The position numbers were made by a program, and so were the translations under genes. This document shows positions 7,290 through 16,730 of a DNA stretch of 64,000 nucleotides, piece after piece; the stretch's first letter is position 1, and every line of letters starts with the position of its first letter. The stretch covers positions 107,594-171,593 of the forward strand of contig NZ_RCUV01000009.1 in assembly GCF_003667545.1 (NCBI RefSeq), given 5' to 3'. A model generated the notes under the pieces. That model was not told the origin of the DNA, searched no databases, and saw only the letters and a list, made by a program, of their open reading frames with translations. The DNA comes from Mycetocola manganoxydans (GTDB taxonomy: Bacteria; Actinomycetota; Actinomycetes; Actinomycetales; Microbacteriaceae).

Positions 7290-10200
7290 AGGGTCGCCGG
7301 CCGGATCACCCGATCGTCGGTGACGTAGTAGAACACAGCGTCGATGAGCTCGGCGGGCACGTCCTTCCACTGGGCGAATGCGAGCCGGTACAGGGCGAGC
7401 TGGTACTGCCGCTCCTCCAGCTCGGCAGCAGTCTTTGGCGCCTTTCCCGTCTTCCAGTCCACGATCTGGTAGCGTCCGTCTCGCTCATAGACGGCGTCGA
7501 GTTTGCAGATGATGATCTGCTCGCCGAGGACGAAATTGATCTCACGTTCGACTTCGATCGGCCGGAGGTTCGCCCACTCGGACGCTTCGAAGGTGCGCTG
7601 CAGGACCGCAAGCTCATCGAGTTCGCGTTGCTCGAGAGGCAGAAGCGTGCCTGACGCATCGTCCAGGTCCTGCTCCAAAAGACTGGAATCAAGGGATTCC
7701 TGGCCGCCGGCGATGCCGGAGCGCTGCTCGACCCAGCTGTGGAACAGTGTGCCGAGCCGGGTCTGGCGGTAGGGCCGTTCCGGAAGCGGACGACGCATGC
7801 GCGTGGCCAGCCCCGCGGCATCCGTCACGAAATCCTTGAACCGGGATGCCGGGACCCGGTCGGGCATCGTCACGTATTCGTCGGAAGCGAGCCGGGCCTC
7901 GCGTTCGGCGAGGAGCAGCGCAATGTCGTTCGACCACACAGTCGGCAGGGTCGGGTCGGCAGTGCGGACGGCATCAGCCGCCGCCACGACCGACGGTGCA
8001 CGCGCACCGAGCGGATCGAGCGGCCAGGACACCTCGTTCTGGATGTCGGCGAGCGGGTTCTCCTCGAACTGCGACTCGTCGGGCAGGCCATCGCAACTCG
8101 ACGGAACAGCGGTGACGATCTCCTGGAGAAATTGCCCGGGCCCACGCGGCTTCGACTGTGTCGCCCAAAATGAGCCGCTTGCGAGGAGTGCGTCTTTCGC
8201 GCGGGTGACGGCGACGTAGGCAAGCCGCCTCTGCTCCGCGGCGTTGCGGTCTTCGAGCCCGTCGCCGAACGCTGTGTAGGCAGCGTCGAAGTCGCTTTGC
8301 GTCGCTGCTGAGCGCCAGGCGAGGGTCGGCAGCTCTGCACGGTCACCGCGGAACTCGTAAGGAAGCTCGCCGAACGCGGTCCAGCCGCGTTTGCTGCGAA
8401 GCGTGCCGGGCAGTTCGTCGCGAACCATCCGCGGGACGGCGACGCTGTCCCATTCCAGTCCCTTCGAGCCATGGATTGTGAGGATCTGCACGGTACCTGG
8501 CTCGGGGTCCTCGCCACGGGGACTGAGGTTCTCCCGACGTTCCGCCTCAGCCAGCCACGACAGGAACGGCCCGAGTGTTCCCCCCTCGGAGACGGCGAGG
8601 TACGAGGCGATCTGCTCGGAGAACGCGTCGAGACTCGCTTGCCCGAGCGGGTTCTGGTCGTTGGCGGCGACCTCGATGTCGAGCAGGAGTTCCTGCACCA
8701 TAAGGTTCACGAGGTCGTACAGGTCGAGCCCGGAGCGCCGTCGGAGAGCGGCGAGTTGACGGGAGACGAGTCGCATCCGACGGATGCCTTCGGCACTGAA
8801 ATCGCGAAGCGCCGTGTGGTTCGCCGGTGCCGTCTGGAGAAAGTCGAGGGCATCGACGATCGATTTGCCGTCGTCGTGGGCGGCTGAGGATGCGATCTTC
8901 TCGCGGACGTCTTCGGCGATGAGCCGCTGCGACAGGTCACGGTCGGCGAGCCAGCGGGCGAGGCCGCTGAGCGCTTTGATGTCGCGCGGACCGATGCGCC
9001 ACCGAGCACCGGTGAGGAGCCGGACCAGTTCTGAGCCCGCTGTCGGATCGTGAAGAACGCGCAGCGCAGCGACGAGATCGACGACGACGGGCTGTTCCAG
9101 CAATCCGGCGACGCCGAGAATGTGGAAGGGAACGTTGTTGCGCCGGAGCGCCTCGGTGAACACGTCGACCTTCTTGAGGGAGCGACACAGAAGTGCGGCG
9201 CTTCGCTGCCCGCCCCTGCTCGACTCTCGGCTGATCTCAAGCGCGAACCAGCGCGCAACAGCGTCCGCCTCCTCGACGACCGTTTCGGCGAAGACGACCG
9301 AGATGTCGCCGGGTCCGGCGTGCGGCGCGCTGGCCAGACGGCGGACCGGCACTCCCGGGGTGGCGGGGAGCGGCCCGACGATGGCGTTGGCCGCGTCGAG
9401 CACACGGCCGGAGTTTCGCCAGCTCGTCGACAGGGCGAACGTGTCTGCCGAGCCTGCGGGGGCGAAGTCGGCGGAGAAACGAGCGAGGTTCGCAGCACTC
9501 GCGCCGCGCCAGCCGTAGATGGACTGGTTGGGGTCACCGACAGCCATGACAGCGTGCCCGGCGAAGAGGCGGGAGAGAAGGTCGGTCTGCACCACAGAGG
9601 TGTCCTGGTACTCGTCGAGAATGACGACTCCGAATCGCGAGCGGTACTCCTCTACCACCCGCGGCACCCTGCGGCAGATCTCGAGAGCGAGAGCGACCTG
9701 ATCGCTGAACTCGACAAAACCGAGACGCTGCTTCTCGGCCGCGAATCGCTCGGCAAGGTCAAGGATGAGCCCGAGCGAGCCGATGTCGGCGACCGCGTCT
9801 GTGACGCACTGGTACGGCACACGTTTCTTCGACGAGCCGTCGTGGAGGGGAAGCTCGCTGAGGCGGAGGAACTCCGCCGCGAATGTCCGGATGTCATCGG
9901 TGCGGCCGGTCGCGTCGTTGTCGCTGAGGGCGTGGCTGAGCGAGATCACGGCTGCCGTCACCTGGTCGACGCTCTTGTCGATGCCCACGAGGCGGTCGTC
10001 GCCACTGTCGACGACGATCTGCCTCGCCAGTCGCCATGCCGACGCCTCGGTGATCACCGTCGCGTCCGGTTCGCGGCCGATGAGCCGGGCATACTCGCGG
10101 AAGAGTCCACTCGCGAACGAGTTATAGGTGGCGATCGTGGGAGCCTCGAGCACATCGATGCTCAGTGTCGGGTCCTCCTCGCGCTGGAGTTCCTGCAGCT

Positions 10201-10468
10201 GACCGATCCGTTTGCCGACGCGTTCGGCGAGTTCTCCTGCGGCCTTGCGGGTGAATGTCAGACCGAGGATCTCGGGTACGCGGACTTTGCCGTTCGCGAG
10301 AAGCCAGACGATGCGGTTGGCCATTGTCTCGGTCTTGCCGCTTCCGGCTCCGGCGACGACGAGCGCCGGGCTGAGGCCGGCTTCGATCACGGAGACCTGC
10401 TCAGGGGTGGGCTGGGGCAGGTCGAGCTTCCTGGCGATGTCGCGGGCGGACAAGGCGACGCCGGTCAT
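7193..10468 (-). CDS. adnB: AdnB-type ATP-dependent helicase-nuclease subunit
   Basis: This 1,091-residue protein combines a UvrD/RecB-like motor with a C-terminal RecB-family nuclease. Walker A is AGAGSGKT at 39-46, motif Ia LTFTRKAAGELAER, motif II VVILDEYQDTS, motif III GDPNQSIYGWRG, motif V TIHGSKGLEWD and motif VI VAVTRAKDAL. The nuclease core VDWKTG lies near residue 1003, followed by RQYQLALYRLA. In mycobacteria AdnA and AdnB form a heterodimer that resects double-strand breaks, and AdnB (about 1,095 residues) carries the main motor; length, order and intact motifs match. It overlaps the adnA stop by four bases. The 3-prime end overlaps the convergent pseudokinase-like gene by 97 bp. 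Confidence 0.88.
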   Translation of the reverse strand: MTGVALSARDIARKLDLPQPTPEQVSVIEAGLSPALVVAGAGSGKTETMANRIVWLLANGKVRVPEILGLTFTRKAAGELAERVGKRIGQLQELQREEDPTLSIDVLEAPTIATYNSFASGLFREYARLIGREPDATVITEASAWRLARQIVVDSGDDRLVGIDKSVDQVTAAVISLSHALSDNDATGRTDDIRTFAAEFLRLSELPLHDGSSKKRVPYQCVTDAVADIGSLGLILDLAERFAAEKQRLGFVEFSDQVALALEICRRVPRVVEEYRSRFGVVILDEYQDTSVVQTDLLSRLFAGHAVMAVGDPNQSIYGWRGASAANLARFSADFAPAGSADTFALSTSWRNSGRVLDAANAIVGPLPATPGVPVRRLASAPHAGPGDISVVFAETVVEEADAVARWFALEISRESSRGGQRSAALLCRSLKKVDVFTEALRRNNVPFHILGVAGLLEQPVVVDLVAALRVLHDPTAGSELVRLLTGARWRIGPRDIKALSGLARWLADRDLSQRLIAEDVREKIASSAAHDDGKSIVDALDFLQTAPANHTALRDFSAEGIRRMRLVSRQLAALRRRSGLDLYDLVNLMVQELLLDIEVAANDQNPLGQASLDAFSEQIASYLAVSEGGTLGPFLSWLAEAERRENLSPRGEDPEPGTVQILTIHGSKGLEWDSVAVPRMVRDELPGTLRSKRGWTAFGELPYEFRGDRAELPTLAWRSAATQSDFDAAYTAFGDGLEDRNAAEQRRLAYVAVTRAKDALLASGSFWATQSKPRGPGQFLQEIVTAVPSSCDGLPDESQFEENPLADIQNEVSWPLDPLGARAPSVVAAADAVRTADPTLPTVWSNDIALLLAEREARLASDEYVTMPDRVPASRFKDFVTDAAGLATRMRRPLPERPYRQTRLGTLFHSWVEQRSGIAGGQESLDSSLLEQDLDDASGTLLPLEQRELDELAVLQRTFEASEWANLRPIEVEREINFVLGEQIIICKLDAVYERDGRYQIVDWKTGKAPKTAAELEERQYQLALYRLAFAQWKDVPAELIDAVFYYVTDDRVIRPATLYSAEELGRRWVRGVTSPDSASSSAEKSSSAV

Positions 10469-13400
10469 GCGCTCACCGCCGCGACGAGGTGAATGCGGTA
10501 CATCGGATCAGCCTTCGGGTCGCGTTCGTCCAGATTCGGGTTACCGGTGAATTCCGCGGCGGCCATGCCGTGACCGGCGGTGACGACTCTCGCGGTGAAC
10601 GCGTCTCGTTCGTCGTCGGTCATCGGCTGCTGGGTCAGCACCTTGTAGTTCTTGCCGCGGGTGCCACCGGAAACGTACAGCAGGGTTGCGCCGCCGGCCG
10701 GGTCGTCCGGAGTTGTCCCCTCGATCGCCCCTGCCGCGAGCGCCAACTGGTAGCCACCGAGCTGCGGGTTCTCGGCGACCTTCGTTTTCGACGGAGCCGT
10801 CTTGCCTGTCTTCAGGTCGACGATCACGATTTCACCGGTGGGAAGCCGCTCGACGCGGTCGATCGTCCCCGACAACCGTACCTGGCCGAGCGTCACGCTG
10901 AACTTTCCCTCCGCACCGATGGCCTCGCTACCGGCCCGGTGGAAGTCGGTCAGGTAGTCGGACAGACCCTCGACCAGCCGGGACGTGAGCCGGCGCTGTC
11001 GCTCAGCAAGCCACGGCGCTTCAAAATACAGTTCGGACCAGTGTTCATCGATATGTTGCCACAGCCGCTCGACGCTGACGTCGTCGTCGGTAAGCTCTGC
11101 CGCCGGAATCCGGCCCGCCTTTTCCATGGCGGCATGCACGACGGTGCCGATACCGGCCGCGAGCCCGGACGGTGCGGCAGCCATGGTGTCGATGAACCAG
11201 GCGAGTCCGGACTTCTCGAACGTCTCGAGCTTCGATGGAGAGACCGGCACCACCGATTCCGGGTCGGTCAGGTCGACGAGCGGAGCGGTCGTCGACGGCT
11301 CGAGCAGCCCGTACCACTCCTCCGGGTCGGCACCGGGCACTCCCTCGGCGCCGAGGCGGGCGAGAGCGGATGCCGCGTGCGGGTCACCCGTCGTGACCAG
11401 CCGCCTGCGCAGGCTCCCGACCATGCCCCGGAGAGACAACGGATGCTCCCCGTCGCCGCGGCGCACGGGCTCAACCGCGCGAATGGCCGGGAAACGGAGA
11501 AAGGCGGACGGCTGTTCGTCGTCGTTCACCGCTGCCGACAGCACAACCTGCGTTCGTGCTCTCGAGATCGCGAGAGCGAACATCCGCAATTCGTCGGACA
11601 AGACCTCTGCGCGAGCGTCGAGATCGGCGACGGGGAGTCCGGCAGCGAGCTGGCTGAGGTGATGCGGGTAGAGCAACGAACCGCGCAACTGCGGGTTGGG
11701 CCACGCTCCATCCTGCAGGCCGGCGACAACGACGACGTCGAACTCGCTGCCGACGACGGAACTGGGAGTGCCGAGAAAGACGGCGTCTGCCGCTGACTGC
11801 GGGGTGAGTGAGTCCTCGGGGACTTCGGACGCGAGGATTTCATCCACGAACCGTCCGGCAGGCTCGGCGGGGTGCCTCTCGACGAACCGCTTCGCCGCGG
11901 TGAACAGCGCCATGACGCTGTCGAGATTACGATTGGCTTCGTCTGCGGCGAGACCGGAGCCGAGCGCGTGCGCCGACCATGTCGCGGCGAGGGAACTGCG
12001 CTCCCAGAACAGCCAGAGCAGCTCTTCGATGCTCGCTCCGGCGTCAGCGGCCACCCGTGCGTCTGCGAGGGTGGTGGCGAATCGCCCCGCTGCCCGTGCT
12101 GCCGCCGAATCGATGGTTGCGAATCGCCCCGGCTGCTCAAGCGCGTCGACGAGGAGCTCGTCTCCTGAGCGAGTGCCGTCTCCCGCCAGTTCTTCATGCC
12201 GGAGCGCTCGTCGGATCCGGCGCAGCGAGATTCCGTCGAGGCCACACAGCGGCCCGGTCAGGAGAGATGTTGCGAGCTCTGCCGACGGTTCGGTGCGGCC
12301 GAGGACGAACGCCACGGCGGCAATCAGCTGGGCGGAGGCGTACTCGGCCCGGATGGTGCGCCCTCCCGCCGGTGCAGCCGCGGGAACCTCAGCGAGGGCG
12401 AGCGCACGCGCCAGAACGGGAATGGTCGCACCCGACCGGACGATCACCGCCAGCCGCGACCACGGGATGTTTCCGAACAGGTGGTGTTCGCGGAGAGCGC
12501 GGGCGATCTGCTGGTGTTCTGCCGCTGTCGATGTTGCCTCGAGGCGGACGATCGCTGGCGACTGGTCGATGGTGAACTCGTCACGTTCGATGGCCTGGGC
12601 GGCGCGGTGGGCGATCGCACCGGCTGTGCCCACTCGCTCGGTCACCTGCCGCACAAGTGAACGGATGTCGGCGCCGTGGCGATACGACGTGGAGAGCGTG
12701 TGTCGCTCCACCGGAACACCGAGCGCGCTCCCCAGTCCGGCGAGTGCCGCCGGATCAGACCCCCGGAACGTGCTCGACGTGACATCCGGGTCCCCGAAGG
12801 CGATGACGGCGACACCTCGGCGAGCGAGGGCGCGTAGGAGCGCGAGAGCAGACGGCCCTTGCTCCTGGAAGTCATCGATGACGACGAGGCGCAGCGATTC
12901 GAGTCCGAAGCCGCGCGAAATCTCGGTTGTCGCCTGAGCGACGATCTCAGCCGAGTCGAGGTAGTCGCCACCGAAGCTGTCGACCACTCCCTCGTACTCG
13001 GCGATGAACCGGGCAGTTGCAACCCACTCGGGTCTGCCGTGCTGGCGCCCCAGTCTCGCAAGCGAATCCGGGCGCAACCCGGCCTCGACGGTGCGCATCA
13101 TCAGCTCGCGCAGTTCGGTGCGAAACCCCTTGAGCCGTCGCACATCGGCAACGAGCGGTTCAGGCCAGTCCGGACCTGCGCCGTCTGCTTCATGCCAGGC
13201 GAGAAGCTCGGCGATCACCGTGTCCTGCTCGGCACCGGTCAGGAGCCGGGGCTGCTCTCTGCCCTCGAGAGAAGCCCGGGCGCCGACGATCGAGAACGCG
13301 ACCGAACTGAGTGTGCGGGCGAGCGGGCCTTCGGTTGGGACGCCGACCCTCAGCGCGAGGCGATCACGAAGCGCCGCAGCGGCCCTGCGGTTCGGAGCGA

Positions 13401-13614
13401 GAACGAGGACCTCGGCCGGGTCATAGCTTCGACGCGCGATTCGTTCGGCGACGAGTTCGACCACCGTCGACGTCTTGCCTGTGCCTGGTGCCCCGCTGAT
13501 CGCCGCGCTTGCACCGTCCGCGAGATCCAGAACCGCCTGCTGCGAAGCATCCGGGACGAGCAGTTCTCCTGCAACCGTCACACGTCGTGTGCTCTGAAAT
13601 CCGCGTATCGCCAC
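10465..13614 (-). CDS. adnA: AdnA-type ATP-dependent helicase-nuclease subunit
   Basis: This is the upstream partner of AdnB, with 1,049 residues from the chosen start (mycobacterial AdnA is about 1,045). Walker A is SGAPGTGKT at about 40-48 and motif II reads VVIDDFQEQ, where DExQ is canonical. The nuclease core VDLKTGK lies near residue 933 with QLGGYQLALA after it. AdnA motors are generally the weaker subunit, which fits the divergent motif II. An in-frame start at 13710 exists, but GTG 13614 is preferred: TAGCTT lies exactly seven bases upstream, the resulting length matches the family, and the extra 32 residues look non-conserved. Confidence 0.85.
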   Translation of the reverse strand: MAIRGFQSTRRVTVAGELLVPDASQQAVLDLADGASAAISGAPGTGKTSTVVELVAERIARRSYDPAEVLVLAPNRRAAAALRDRLALRVGVPTEGPLARTLSSVAFSIVGARASLEGREQPRLLTGAEQDTVIAELLAWHEADGAGPDWPEPLVADVRRLKGFRTELRELMMRTVEAGLRPDSLARLGRQHGRPEWVATARFIAEYEGVVDSFGGDYLDSAEIVAQATTEISRGFGLESLRLVVIDDFQEQGPSALALLRALARRGVAVIAFGDPDVTSSTFRGSDPAALAGLGSALGVPVERHTLSTSYRHGADIRSLVRQVTERVGTAGAIAHRAAQAIERDEFTIDQSPAIVRLEATSTAAEHQQIARALREHHLFGNIPWSRLAVIVRSGATIPVLARALALAEVPAAAPAGGRTIRAEYASAQLIAAVAFVLGRTEPSAELATSLLTGPLCGLDGISLRRIRRALRHEELAGDGTRSGDELLVDALEQPGRFATIDSAAARAAGRFATTLADARVAADAGASIEELLWLFWERSSLAATWSAHALGSGLAADEANRNLDSVMALFTAAKRFVERHPAEPAGRFVDEILASEVPEDSLTPQSAADAVFLGTPSSVVGSEFDVVVVAGLQDGAWPNPQLRGSLLYPHHLSQLAAGLPVADLDARAEVLSDELRMFALAISRARTQVVLSAAVNDDEQPSAFLRFPAIRAVEPVRRGDGEHPLSLRGMVGSLRRRLVTTGDPHAASALARLGAEGVPGADPEEWYGLLEPSTTAPLVDLTDPESVVPVSPSKLETFEKSGLAWFIDTMAAAPSGLAAGIGTVVHAAMEKAGRIPAAELTDDDVSVERLWQHIDEHWSELYFEAPWLAERQRRLTSRLVEGLSDYLTDFHRAGSEAIGAEGKFSVTLGQVRLSGTIDRVERLPTGEIVIVDLKTGKTAPSKTKVAENPQLGGYQLALAAGAIEGTTPDDPAGGATLLYVSGGTRGKNYKVLTQQPMTDDERDAFTARVVTAGHGMAAAEFTGNPNLDERDPKADPMYRIHLVAAVSA

Positions 13615-13627
13615 GACAGTCAAGCTA
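13612..13627 (-). promoter_or_regulatory. Leaderless promoter box for adnA
   Basis: TAGCTT (complement of 13622-13627) lies seven bases before GTG 13614, placing the expected transcription start at or next to the start codon. No Shine-Dalgarno sequence precedes this GTG. Confidence 0.5.
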
Positions 13628-13751
13628 CCGGGCACCACCGACACCACCGGGATGCCGTGCCGCGCCTGTTCGCTCTCGGCGCTCGCGGGCGGTCGAGACC
13701 GATCGACCAACTGCCGTAATGTTGCTGGTAACGCAAGGAAAGGTGCTTTAC

Positions 13752-13976
13752 GTGGAGATCCGAATCGGTATTACCAACAGTGGGCGCGAGCTCAGCTTCG
13801 AGTCAGCACAGACCGCCACCGAGATCGAACAGACGATCTCTGACGCACTGGGCTCGGACAAGAGCTACTTCACCCTCACCGATGACAAGGGCCGCCTGTA
13901 CATCGTTCCGTCCGCCGGGCTCGCCTACGTCGAAATCGGCAGCGAAGAGACCCGCCGCATCGGTTTCGTCGGCTAA
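13752..13976 (+). CDS. DUF3107 family protein
   Basis: This small 74-residue protein of unknown function starts VEIRIGITNSGRELSFE and ends GLAYVEIGSEETRRIGFVG, which is diagnostic of DUF3107, widespread in actinobacteria next to the RhlE-type helicase and adnAB region. The start is GTG 13752, with the purine-rich AAGGAAAGG eight bases upstream. TAATGT at 13717-13722 is a candidate -10. It is divergent from adnA and is followed after 10 bases by a small membrane protein gene, probably in one transcript. Confidence 0.85.
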   Translation: MEIRIGITNSGRELSFESAQTATEIEQTISDALGSDKSYFTLTDDKGRLYIVPSAGLAYVEIGSEETRRIGFVG

Positions 13977-13986
13977 GGATCCCTTC

Positions 13987-14274
13987 GTGGAACTCCTCTT
14001 CATCATCCTGTTCGGCATCGTCGCAGGAATTGGTGTTCACTACGCGTTGCCGTGGCGCGGCACCCACGGGGTCGCACTGATCCCCGCCGTCGGCGGAATC
14101 GTCGCCGCGGTCGTCTGGGTCGGGCTCACCTGGCTCGGCTGGGCATGGGACGGCGGCTGGATCTGGGCCGTCACCCTCGTCGCAGCACTTGCCGTTGCGG
14201 CGGCAGTCGACATCGCCCTCGGTCGCTCGCGTCAGGTCTGGGACCAGAAGCGACTGGTGGCGCTCGGAGGCTGA
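13987..14274 (+). CDS. Small membrane protein of unknown function
   Basis: This 95-residue protein has three predicted membrane segments: about residues 2-20 (LLFIILFGIVAGIGVHYAL), 30-52 (GVALIPAVGGIVAAVVWVG) and 60-80 (WIWAVTLVAALAVAAAVDIA), then a short basic tail. The start is GTG 13987 because this is where the hydrophobic coding segment begins, 10 bases after the DUF3107 stop, implying co-transcription. It has no residues suggesting catalysis and I recognise no named family. Confidence 0.6.
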   Translation: MELLFIILFGIVAGIGVHYALPWRGTHGVALIPAVGGIVAAVVWVGLTWLGWAWDGGWIWAVTLVAALAVAAAVDIALGRSRQVWDQKRLVALGG

Positions 14275-14304
14275 GGCCCGCCTCGATTAGTTTCGCCCAG
14301 GCGA

Positions 14305-15021
14305 TCAGGCAGTCAGCCCGAGTGCGTCCATCCGGCGGGTGTGAGTCGCGATGAGTTCGGTGAACACCGGCTCGATCCGCTCTTCATCCGACTTGCTGTG
14401 ACCCTCGAGGTTGAGCGCCGACTGAGCCAGAAGCAACGTGTCTCCGACGAGCCGCCTGCCGCACATCGCGAAGAAGTGGGCGCGTTTCGGGTCGACCGCG
14501 ATGGCATCCGTCAGCAGTTCGACGATGCCGGCCGAACCGGAATCCGCTCCGAGAAGGCTCGCGTATCGTGCGCCGATCTCCGATGGCAGGCCGTCCGAGA
14601 GCCGGATGAAGAAGTCGTCGAGGAAGCCCTGCGTGACGTACAGGGTGAGCAGGCTCTCGTTGACGGATGCTCCGCGCGTCAACTCGAGGAATCGATCGAT
14701 CCCGGGAACGAACGGCGCCATCACCTCGGTCGGGTCTTCACCCCGGCGTCGGATCTCGGCGACGAGCCCCTGGTGCTTAGCCAGGGCGAAGCCGGCGGCG
14801 GCCGAGAGGGTCTGGGTGGCGTCGAGGTCCTTGGACGTCGCGCTGATGTTCGAGATGGACTGGAAGAAACAGAGCTGCAGGTAGGCGACCTGGCCGAGGT
14901 AGCTGGAGGTATCGGGCGCAAGCTCCGCGAAGTCCACCTTGGTGGCCTCGATCGTGCCCCCGCGAGCGCGAAGGCGCGGCAACGGCGCTCGGGACCGGGA
15001 CGCGCTAAACCATGAAACCAC
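14305..15021 (-). CDS. Ferritin-like fold protein (MiaE-like superfamily)
   Basis: This 238-residue protein is rich in long helices and resembles the actinobacterial ferritin-like proteins found beside the RhlE-type helicase, distantly related to the tRNA hydroxylase MiaE. Helical segments include SSYLGQVAYLQLCFFQSI, TLYVTQGFLDDFFIRL and RAHFFAMCGRRLVGDTLLLA. The classical ExxH di-iron ligands are not obvious by eye, so an enzymatic role is not claimed. The start is placed at GTG 15021, six bases after TACACT, instead of the longer in-frame ATG at 15066. It is divergent from the DEAD-box helicase. Confidence 0.65.
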   Translation of the reverse strand: MVSWFSASRSRAPLPRLRARGGTIEATKVDFAELAPDTSSYLGQVAYLQLCFFQSISNISATSKDLDATQTLSAAAGFALAKHQGLVAEIRRRGEDPTEVMAPFVPGIDRFLELTRGASVNESLLTLYVTQGFLDDFFIRLSDGLPSEIGARYASLLGADSGSAGIVELLTDAIAVDPKRAHFFAMCGRRLVGDTLLLAQSALNLEGHSKSDEERIEPVFTELIATHTRRMDALGLTA

Positions 15022-15033
15022 GGCTCCAGTGTA
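15019..15033 (-). promoter_or_regulatory. Leaderless promoter box for the ferritin-like gene
   Basis: TACACT (complement of 15028-15033) is followed by the six bases GGAGCC and then GTG. The same hexamer at the same spacing precedes the PHP gene at 18004. GGAG is too close to the GTG to be a working Shine-Dalgarno site. Confidence 0.5.
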
Positions 15034-15139
15034 GATGTTCGGTAGGCTAGGCCTTGTCCCCGGCATCGGATCGGGACGCTACGCCTCAAAAATATGCAGG
15101 GCGTAGACCGCTTATATGCATTGACAGGCAAGCACACAC

Positions 15140-16582
15140 GTGACTTTTACGGATCTCGGCGTCGACCAGGACATGGCAGACGCTCTCGCAACAAAGGGCA
15201 TCCTCGAACCCTTCCCCATTCAGGAACAGACCATTCCCCTCGCGCTTGACGGCCAGGACATCATCGGACAGGCCAAGACAGGAACAGGCAAGACGTTCGG
15301 TTTCGGTCTCCCCGTTCTCCAGCGCATCGGCACCGACCCGGCTCCCGGTGTCGTCGCCCTCATCGTCGTCCCGACGCGCGAACTCTGCGTCCAGGTCACC
15401 GAGGACATCGAACTGGCCGCGTCGAACCGCCCGACGAAGATCGTCTCGATCTACGGAGGCAAGGCGTACGAAGGACAGATCGAGCAGCTCAAGGCCGGCG
15501 CACAGGTCGTCGTCGGAACCCCCGGCCGCCTGATCGACCTCAACAACCAGCGGCTTCTCGACCTGTCGAACGTGCGCGAGATGGTGCTCGACGAGGCAGA
15601 CAAGATGCTCGACCTCGGCTTCCTCGCCGACATCGAGAAGCTTTTCTCGAAGACGCCGACCGACCGGCACACGATGCTGTTCTCGGCGACGATGCCCGGC
15701 CCGATCGTCGCCCTTGCGCGTCGCTTCATGTCGAAGCCGATCCACATCCGTGCTTCCGATCCCGACGAAGGCCTCATGCAGGCCAACATCAAGCACCTCG
15801 TCTACCGCGCGCACAACATGGACAAGGACGAGGTCATCGCCCGCATCCTGCAGTCCGAGGGCCGCGGCAAGACTGTCATCTTCACCCGGACGAAGCGTTC
15901 GGCCGCAAAACTCGTCGAAGAGCTCAACGACCGCGGCTTCAACGCCGCTGCTGTGCACGGCGACCTGGGCCAGGAACAGCGAGAGCGCGCCATGGCCGCG
16001 TTCAAGGCGGGCAAGAAAGACGTCCTCATCGCCACGGATGTCGCGGCTCGCGGAATCGACGTCAACGACGTCACCCACGTGATCAACCACACCATTCCCG
16101 AGGACGAGAAGACGTACCTGCACCGCGTCGGCCGCACCGGGCGCGCCGGCAAGACCGGTATCGCCGTGACCTTCGTCGACTGGGACGACCTGCACAAGTG
16201 GGCGCTCATCAACAAGGCGCTCGACTTCGGACAGCCAGAGCCGATCGAGACGTACTCGTCGAGCCCTCACCTGTTCACCGACCTCGACATTCCTGAGGGC
16301 ACCAAGGGACGTCTCCGCCCCACGTCGATCGTGGCTCCCCCGAGCCGCGGTGCGCGTGAAAGCGGATCCCGCGATGGTGGCCGCACCCGGAGCGAGGGTA
16401 GCTCGCGTGAGTCGTCACGCGGTCGCGGCCGCACTCGCACCCCCTCGACGGATGCTCCGCGCGACGAGACCCCTGTTGTCGCCGCCGGCACGCACGACGG
16501 GCAGGGCGCCGAGCACCACGACGGGAACAGTGCGCCGCGTCGCCGCAGCCGCACCCGCCGGCGCACGAACCGCCCGGAGTAG
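15140..16582 (+). CDS. DEAD-box ATP-dependent RNA helicase (RhlE-like)
   Basis: The 480-residue protein has the full DEAD-box set: Q motif (FPIQEQTIPLAL), AKTGTGKT, PTREL, TPGRL, VLDEADKM, FSATMP, VIFTRTKRSA, TDVAARGID and HRVGRTGRAG. After about residue 395 it has an Arg/Gly/Ser-rich basic tail (RGRGRTRT, RRRSRTRRRTNRPE), as in helicases acting on structured RNA or ribosome assembly. GTG 15140 is the start, giving MTFTDLGV, the usual family opening; the ribosome binding site is weak. Divergent from the ferritin-like gene, it is closed by a strong terminator. Confidence 0.92.
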   Translation: MTFTDLGVDQDMADALATKGILEPFPIQEQTIPLALDGQDIIGQAKTGTGKTFGFGLPVLQRIGTDPAPGVVALIVVPTRELCVQVTEDIELAASNRPTKIVSIYGGKAYEGQIEQLKAGAQVVVGTPGRLIDLNNQRLLDLSNVREMVLDEADKMLDLGFLADIEKLFSKTPTDRHTMLFSATMPGPIVALARRFMSKPIHIRASDPDEGLMQANIKHLVYRAHNMDKDEVIARILQSEGRGKTVIFTRTKRSAAKLVEELNDRGFNAAAVHGDLGQEQRERAMAAFKAGKKDVLIATDVAARGIDVNDVTHVINHTIPEDEKTYLHRVGRTGRAGKTGIAVTFVDWDDLHKWALINKALDFGQPEPIETYSSSPHLFTDLDIPEGTKGRLRPTSIVAPPSRGARESGSRDGGRTRSEGSSRESSRGRGRTRTPSTDAPRDETPVVAAGTHDGQGAEHHDGNSAPRRRSRTRRRTNRPE

Positions 16583-16599
16583 TTCCGGAACCACGAAAG

Positions 16600-16636
16600 G
16601 CCCGCTCGCACCTCGGTGCGAGCGGGCATTTTCGTT
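16600..16636 (+). terminator. Intrinsic terminator of the DEAD-box helicase gene
   Basis: A perfect 12-bp stem, GCCCGCTCGCAC (16600-16611) with GTGCGAGCGGGC (16616-16627), closes the tetraloop CTCG and is followed by ATTTTCGTT. It lies 18 bases after the helicase stop codon. Confidence 0.9.
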
Positions 16637-16730
16637 GCGCGGGTGCCGCCCATCGGGCCCGAAGGGTTACTCCTGATGCGTCCGAACGTCCCTTATGACC
16701 AACCGATGTCGCAGCACATCCAGCACCCGC

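Noticed and set aside
9050..10492. Long open frame on the plus strand opposite adnB
   Set aside because: It lies wholly antisense to a gene with complete helicase motifs. Its residue composition (Arg/Asp/Glu/Gly rich) is typical of high-GC shadow frames, and it has no recognisable domain or ribosome binding site.
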